Source of the DNA: Verrucomicrobiota bacterium
GTDB taxonomy: Bacteria; Verrucomicrobiota; Verrucomicrobiia; Limisphaerales; SXQI01
Assembly (NCBI GenBank): GCA_008933045.1
Contig: WBXJ01000117.1
Span: forward strand, 1 to 9,436
Direction of reading: 5' to 3'
Length of the DNA stretch: 9,436 nucleotides
Positions 5,182 to 9,436 of this stretch are shown piece by piece. How positions within the stretch are numbered: the first letter of the stretch is position 1; each line of letters starts with the position of its first letter. A program made the translations under genes and the position numbers. A model generated the notes under the pieces. That model was not told the DNA's origin. It saw nothing but the letters and a program-made list of their open reading frames with translations, and did not search any database.

Positions 5182-8100
5182 ACATGAGCAACCGATAGTA
5201 CATAATATCAGCGGCCAACGGGAATCTGACCACGTTCGTTCCAGAACCCAACTGATGACTCACCGTTTCCCAATTCGCGTCCGCCTTGGACGTGCGCTGC
5301 TGGATCCCATACCACCGATTCAATACCCCCTCAAACTCAAGCTCCACCAAGCTCTGTTCGTGCAGCCGACTTTTTAAAATCAACCGACTGCTAGCTTCCC
5401 TCAGATTCGTCCCCGCAAGGAATTCGTCGATATTCTTCGCCCCATCGCCATCAAAATCCCCATTCGGCGCAGTCCGATTGCGATCGCTCAATTCATCAGT
5501 AGTGAAAACTGCGGCGGCGACGTTCTGATATTCCAGATTGGGTCGAACGTTTACGACAAGGTCCGCAATACTTTCCAACACCGAATCCCGCGCATGAAAG
5601 CGCAATAAATAACTGCCATCGAACCAAAACCGAGCCCAAGATTCTGCACGTCCAATATTTTCAATCTCTACATCACCCGAACGATTCACAACTTCCCAAT
5701 TGATCGAAATTTTATCTCCCACGGGTAGCCCATCATCCGCCACTTGCCCCACTAAATGCAGAGGCAAACCCACCACCGCTTCAACCGGCGACGCCACCAC
5801 AACCCGTGGAGCAAGGTTTGTACTCGCCCGCGTCCCTAATCCAGGACTAGGGCCACCTATCGGAGTTCGCCAATTAGAGGCATCATCTCCGAAGGCACCC
5901 GGATAGATACGTTCACCACTCCACGCAAAAGTTGCCCCAACCGCCGGCCAGCCTAACCCATTGCCATACTCCACTCGATCCGTCGTCACATAGGCCGCTT
6001 CGATCTCGCCAGTTACCTTGCGGTCAATCTTGGGTTCCTGCAATTCCAACACCTCTCCATCGGGTTGCAACTTTCCCAAAAACGGCCCCAGAATCGGCAC
6101 CGCTGCGGGCACAAGGAATCGAGATCGAAACCCTGCAGGATTCGTCCGTACGATCAACATCAACCCTTGCGGAGCGATGACCGCATTCGTTGGGAACTCG
6201 AAGCCGATTCCATTCAAACGCCACCGACCTTCCGGAAACGTGGTTGTGAATCGAAACTCCTGAAGACCTAGGTTTTTTAACTCCACAAACGATTCTTCCG
6301 CCAACGAAGTGGGTGCAAAAATCTCAGTGATCACTACCGGCCCAACCTTCGGCCCAAAGTTTGGTTGCCCAACGCTCACAGGCCATTGCGCACTCACAGT
6401 GCTACTACCATCCGCACGACTCACCCGTCCGAATGAAACATCAGGCCCAACCGCGCCAAACTCAAACCCATCACTGAATCCAGTCAATCGTCCAAGAGCA
6501 TCCGCTGAAAACAAATAAACTCCGTCACCATTTCCATCCAAGTGAAATCCACCTTGGCCCTGACCAACCCTTTCAAAATCCATCCCACGCAATACGAGAT
6601 AACCATTCGCTGGAAGTAAAGTGCCGATCGGAATCCGATATTTATTCGGCTCTTGGCGATCATCCGTCATCAACCAATTCCCAATATCCACGGGCCACAC
6701 ATTCGGGTTCCAAAGTTCGATGAAGTCTGCGAGCGGTGACACCCCATGCGCCAACACCTCATTCACATAAACCGTGGGAATCTGAACAAAGACATCCTTC
6801 TCACCGGGGTTGCCACCATTATTTCCGCTAGGTCGCCAAGCTGTCATCTCGTTCCAAACATCACGCCCCAATTTCTCATCACGCAACACCAGCGAAAAAC
6901 CCAAGCCATCCGTCGTCGGATACTTTCCATCGTCATAGCGAATATCCAAAATCGGTTCACCCAAAGGCCCATCCAACGTCACACGGTTCCCGTCGTTGTT
7001 CAATGAACCCTTGTATACTCCGATGACTCGATTCGTCTGCCCATAGTAGCTTAAAAATAACCGCAAATCATTGACCACCACAGCCCGTTCTCCACTTCCA
7101 AGCACAGGCATTGATCCATCAGAAAAACTAAACTCAACACCTCCTCCTAACTTGAACCCACCGAGGCTAATAGGCTTGATTCCGCTATTGTAGATTTCAA
7201 TGAATTCGGGTCCACCATTCCTCGGATGATACATCATTTCCGTCACCATCAACGTCGGCCAATCCGTCACATAAATTGCCTCAACCGGCGCACTCCAAAC
7301 GAGGGTTGAAAGTCTGGCTCGAGCCACAATCCGAGCGTTTCCCGTCATCGTCACCGGCCCGTTGTAGGAAGTGGCACGTGCCGAAATCCCGCCCCCCGTC
7401 GTGCGAGGATCCGTTCCGTCCTGGGTGTAATAAACCACCGACGTCGCACCCGTCAGAGTCAATGTCCACGGATTCGGCACCTCACCCGAAGCCAGCTTAA
7501 AAACAGGAGCCTTCTGGTTTTGACTATCCATCCAAGCAAGCCTCCCCGTAATCCACTGCTTCATCCAATTCACTTCATCCGCATACGTTTTACCAATATA
7601 CCAATTCGGCCAGACATACTGACCCAGAATTGGCCATTTTTGGTAATTACGCACCTGCGCCTCCGCTAGGTAAATCGCCTTTTCGTCCACCGACCGCAAC
7701 ACCGCCGAGGTTTTCCACGGCCCACGTCGCAACTCCGCCCAACGATCCACCCAAAGTTGCTTGAAGTTAGCGTCTTGAAAAAGCCTTCCATACCACGGGT
7801 AACTCCCCTCATCCATCGCCGCGTAATACCATCCATTGGTCATCCATCCCTCCAGATAATCCGCGTTCCCAAACGTCAAATTAAAGTCCCAAGCAGGTCC
7901 CATCTGCAGCTTCCCCCCACGATCCTTAAACATGTAGGAACTCAGTCGATACCCATCAATATTCTTCGACCCCTCGACCAAAAGGTGATTATCAATGAAC
8001 GAACCTGCGTCGATATGGGGTGCCCAACCATTCGTTGGATTTTGAAACTGTGTTCCATAAAGTGCCGTCTCAAACCCTACAAAAAAATTCTTCACATAGG

Positions 8101-9436
8101 TCTTTTGCCCCGCAGTGATGATTTGTTCCTTCGGCTCCACATAAGCCAACGTTTGACGCGATGTGGTGAAACCCACATCCCCCGGATCAAGTCGATCCTT
8201 CTTAAAAATATACCCACCGCTCACCTCCGGCAGGCTGACTTGAGAAGGGTGCAACTCCTCAATATCCACACGATTTTTTCCCCGCTTCACTTTCTCCATC
8301 AACACATACACCCCGGCATAATCACTACGAACCAATTTCCCTCCGGTCGTATCCAAGAAAACCTCTACATACCTCGTACGCACCGAGTAATGCCCCATCT
8401 TCCCAAACAACTCATACGCGAGCACATCACGAATCATCGTTTTCTCCGTGTAAGGCGCGTACAAAACCCAATCAGAATCTTTCGGCATCCCTAAAAACGA
8501 CACATCTCGCCCGTCCCCCCTCTCGTCAACCGCCTCAAACGCCAGTGAATGCTTAGGAAATCCAAGCGAACTGCTTCCACGAAATTTAATCGTTCCCCTG
8601 CCCTCGACAGAAGCCTTCCCACCTAAAATTGAGCGACCCGTCTCGGCACTGGGTTCTGTCAGCAAAAAAGACACCCGACACTGCGTCGTTTCATTCGGTG
8701 CCACACCAAATGTGGAAAGAACAAGCAACGGCAGATTCGAAGAAAACGCGGCACCCGTACTATCCAGAACCGTGTAGGTCTCCGTTCGCATCGGGCTAGG
8801 CGCTTTTCCCACCACAAACACACGCGATCGCACGACCATAGAACTAGAAAACCGCAGCGGCCACGAGTAGACCGTAGACGTCGCAGTTGGATCCGTCCCG
8901 TTCGTCGTGTAACGGATCACTCCATTCGGTTCCGATGTCTTGAGTTCAATAACACTTGTATTCGTGGAAACCCCACTCGGAGGTTCGAATATCACCCCCG
9001 CCGCCAGTTGCAACGGACTCGATGAGTTCGTCACGCCCGGACTCGGCACCGCAAACGACATCCATGAACCAACGTCCATCCCGCCAAGCCCGAAACTCAC
9101 ATCCATCTCCTGCTTGGGATAGCGAGGCGCGTATTCAAACTCAATCTCAACCCCATCCGGCTTTACCAACGCAAGATACTCACCCCCAGCCGACAATGAA
9201 AAATTTGCATGCAACGGTTTACCTGGCACCGCCCGATCCTTGCCAGACGCGAACAAAACCAAGAATCCTTTCGCAGCAATATTCGTTGCAGGAAATGCCC
9301 AACGATTCAACCTCGCCGGATCATCGGTCAAAAAATAGCCACCTAACGAAACCGCCTCGCTTCCATTATTATACACCTCCACCCAGTCAGGATGCTCCGC
9401 GTCCTCATCCGCCAAACTCGTCCGATTATCCGCCAA
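5174..9436 (-). CDS. Giant lamin-tail/CotH kinase-like exported protein (5' partial)
   Basis: The frame is open to the right edge. The edge codon TTG is read as internal Leu of an L-A-D-N-R lamin-tail start, so signal peptide and start are off the window. Among the 1420 visible residues: a lamin-tail domain (1-138, D-W-V-E-V-Y-N), a chitobiase-C-like module (about 145-223, Y-T-T-N-G-T-D-P), and a CotH kinase-like domain (about 280-640; K-F-R-G-S-S, I-R-D-V-L, S-K-N-I-D-G-Y, G-P-A-W-D-F-N-L). A second chitobiase-like module follows (about 645-722), then lamin-tail domains at about 727-870 and 887-1025 and a more diverged one at 1033-1200. An Ig/PKD-like domain (about 1208-1297), a Ca-binding loop (1327-1338) and a C-terminal beta domain (about 1350-1420) complete it. 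CotH of Bacillus is an atypical kinase acting on secreted spore-coat proteins. Such large fusions are common in Verrucomicrobiota and Planctomycetota and are probably secreted; substrate unknown. It faces the redox operon but is transcribed separately. Confidence 0.9.
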   Translation of the reverse strand: MADNRTSLADEDAEHPDWVEVYNNGSEAVSLGGYFLTDDPARLNRWAFPATNIAAKGFLVLFASGKDRAVPGKPLHANFSLSAGGEYLALVKPDGVEIEFEYAPRYPKQEMDVSFGLGGMDVGSWMSFAVPSPGVTNSSSPLQLAAGVIFEPPSGVSTNTSVIELKTSEPNGVIRYTTNGTDPTATSTVYSWPLRFSSSMVVRSRVFVVGKAPSPMRTETYTVLDSTGAAFSSNLPLLVLSTFGVAPNETTQCRVSFLLTEPSAETGRSILGGKASVEGRGTIKFRGSSSLGFPKHSLAFEAVDERGDGRDVSFLGMPKDSDWVLYAPYTEKTMIRDVLAYELFGKMGHYSVRTRYVEVFLDTTGGKLVRSDYAGVYVLMEKVKRGKNRVDIEELHPSQVSLPEVSGGYIFKKDRLDPGDVGFTTSRQTLAYVEPKEQIITAGQKTYVKNFFVGFETALYGTQFQNPTNGWAPHIDAGSFIDNHLLVEGSKNIDGYRLSSYMFKDRGGKLQMGPAWDFNLTFGNADYLEGWMTNGWYYAAMDEGSYPWYGRLFQDANFKQLWVDRWAELRRGPWKTSAVLRSVDEKAIYLAEAQVRNYQKWPILGQYVWPNWYIGKTYADEVNWMKQWITGRLAWMDSQNQKAPVFKLASGEVPNPWTLTLTGATSVVYYTQDGTDPRTTGGGISARATSYNGPVTMTGNARIVARARLSTLVWSAPVEAIYVTDWPTLMVTEMMYHPRNGGPEFIEIYNSGIKPISLGGFKLGGGVEFSFSDGSMPVLGSGERAVVVNDLRLFLSYYGQTNRVIGVYKGSLNNDGNRVTLDGPLGEPILDIRYDDGKYPTTDGLGFSLVLRDEKLGRDVWNEMTAWRPSGNNGGNPGEKDVFVQIPTVYVNEVLAHGVSPLADFIELWNPNVWPVDIGNWLMTDDRQEPNKYRIPIGTLLPANGYLVLRGMDFERVGQGQGGFHLDGNGDGVYLFSADALGRLTGFSDGFEFGAVGPDVSFGRVSRADGSSTVSAQWPVSVGQPNFGPKVGPVVITEIFAPTSLAEESFVELKNLGLQEFRFTTTFPEGRWRLNGIGFEFPTNAVIAPQGLMLIVRTNPAGFRSRFLVPAAVPILGPFLGKLQPDGEVLELQEPKIDRKVTGEIEAAYVTTDRVEYGNGLGWPAVGATFAWSGERIYPGAFGDDASNWRTPIGGPSPGLGTRASTNLAPRVVVASPVEAVVGLPLHLVGQVADDGLPVGDKISINWEVVNRSGDVEIENIGRAESWARFWFDGSYLLRFHARDSVLESIADLVVNVRPNLEYQNVAAAVFTTDELSDRNRTAPNGDFDGDGAKNIDEFLAGTNLREASSRLILKSRLHEQSLVELEFEGVLNRWYGIQQRTSKADANWETVSHQLGSGTNVVRFPLAADIMYYRLLMFP
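5402..5458 (-). other. EF-hand/dockerin-like calcium loop in the CotH protein
   Basis: Residues 1327-1345 of the visible protein begin D-F-D-G-D-G and continue A-K-N-I-D-E-F, with Asp/Asn at loop positions 1, 3, 5 and 9 and acidic residues after. This is the single Ca-binding loop often placed just before the C-terminal domain in such secreted proteins, where it probably stiffens the linker. There is only one copy, so it is not a full dockerin. Confidence 0.7.

Noticed and set aside
7442..7465. L-T-G-A-T in the second chitobiase-like module of the CotH protein as an ApbE site
   Set aside because: The required Asp three residues before the Thr-Gly is Leu, and the segment is a beta strand of a repeat module.
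7757..8494. A 245-codon open frame on the + strand inside the CotH gene
   Set aside because: It is antisense to the conserved CotH domain; its product is rich in Arg, Ile, His and Pro with no domain pattern, as expected of a shadow frame.
8744..8764. D-S-T-G-A-A in the CotH protein (residues 225-230) as a flavinylation motif
   Set aside because: Spacing is D-x-T-G-A-A, one residue short, with no Thr/Ser acceptor. It belongs to the linker before F-S-S-N-L-P common in CotH-type proteins.
9434..9436. TTG at the right edge as the start codon of the CotH protein
   Set aside because: A lamin-tail domain is already under way and no signal peptide follows; the codon is an internal Leu.

Overview
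The window looks like a chromosomal segment of a Gram-negative bacterium, most likely Verrucomicrobiota (Pedosphaera/Limisphaerales-like). The reasons are a giant exported lamin-tail/CotH protein, Ig-like proteins ending in a beta domain with a Y-x-L-Q ... F/Y-Y-R-L signature, an outer-membrane barrel with a terminal Phe, and start codons without Shine-Dalgarno sequences. This placement is inference from protein style; no marker gene is present.

Left half, + strand (3-5161): six genes in one direction, with junctions from a 10-base overlap to a 15-base gap, read as one operon. In order they are a DUF3570 outer-membrane barrel (5' end off the window), an ApbE-type FAD:protein FMN transferase, an exported TlpA-like thioredoxin, a 71-residue DUF4266 lipoprotein ending in CGCN, a DsbD-type transmembrane thiol reductase, and a membrane-anchored Ig-like protein. 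DUF3570, ApbE, TlpA-like and DUF4266 genes are a recurrent neighbourhood of unknown function.

The notable addition is the last gene. Just after its second hydrophobic segment it carries D-A-V-S-G-A-S, which fits the ApbE target pattern D-x-x-[S/T]-G-A-[S/T]. The operon therefore encodes a flavin transferase and a plausible exported substrate, plus a complete thiol-electron route (DsbD, then TlpA-like protein). Among the exported partners that are fully visible, only DUF4266 has a candidate cysteine acceptor, C68-G-C70. My reading is an uncharacterised extracytoplasmic flavin/thiol redox module with an outer-membrane barrel. The parts are seen; the working model is inference.

Right half, - strand (9436-5174): one very large convergent gene, cut at its 5' end by the window edge. 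It encodes a multidomain exported protein with lamin-tail domains, a CotH kinase-like domain, chitobiase-C-like and Ig-like modules, a Ca-binding loop, and a C-terminal domain like that of the Ig protein. Only 12 bases separate the two convergent genes, and both stop codons lie in the arms of one perfect inverted repeat. No RNA genes, CRISPR arrays, insertion sequences or gene-free stretches over 300 bases were seen.
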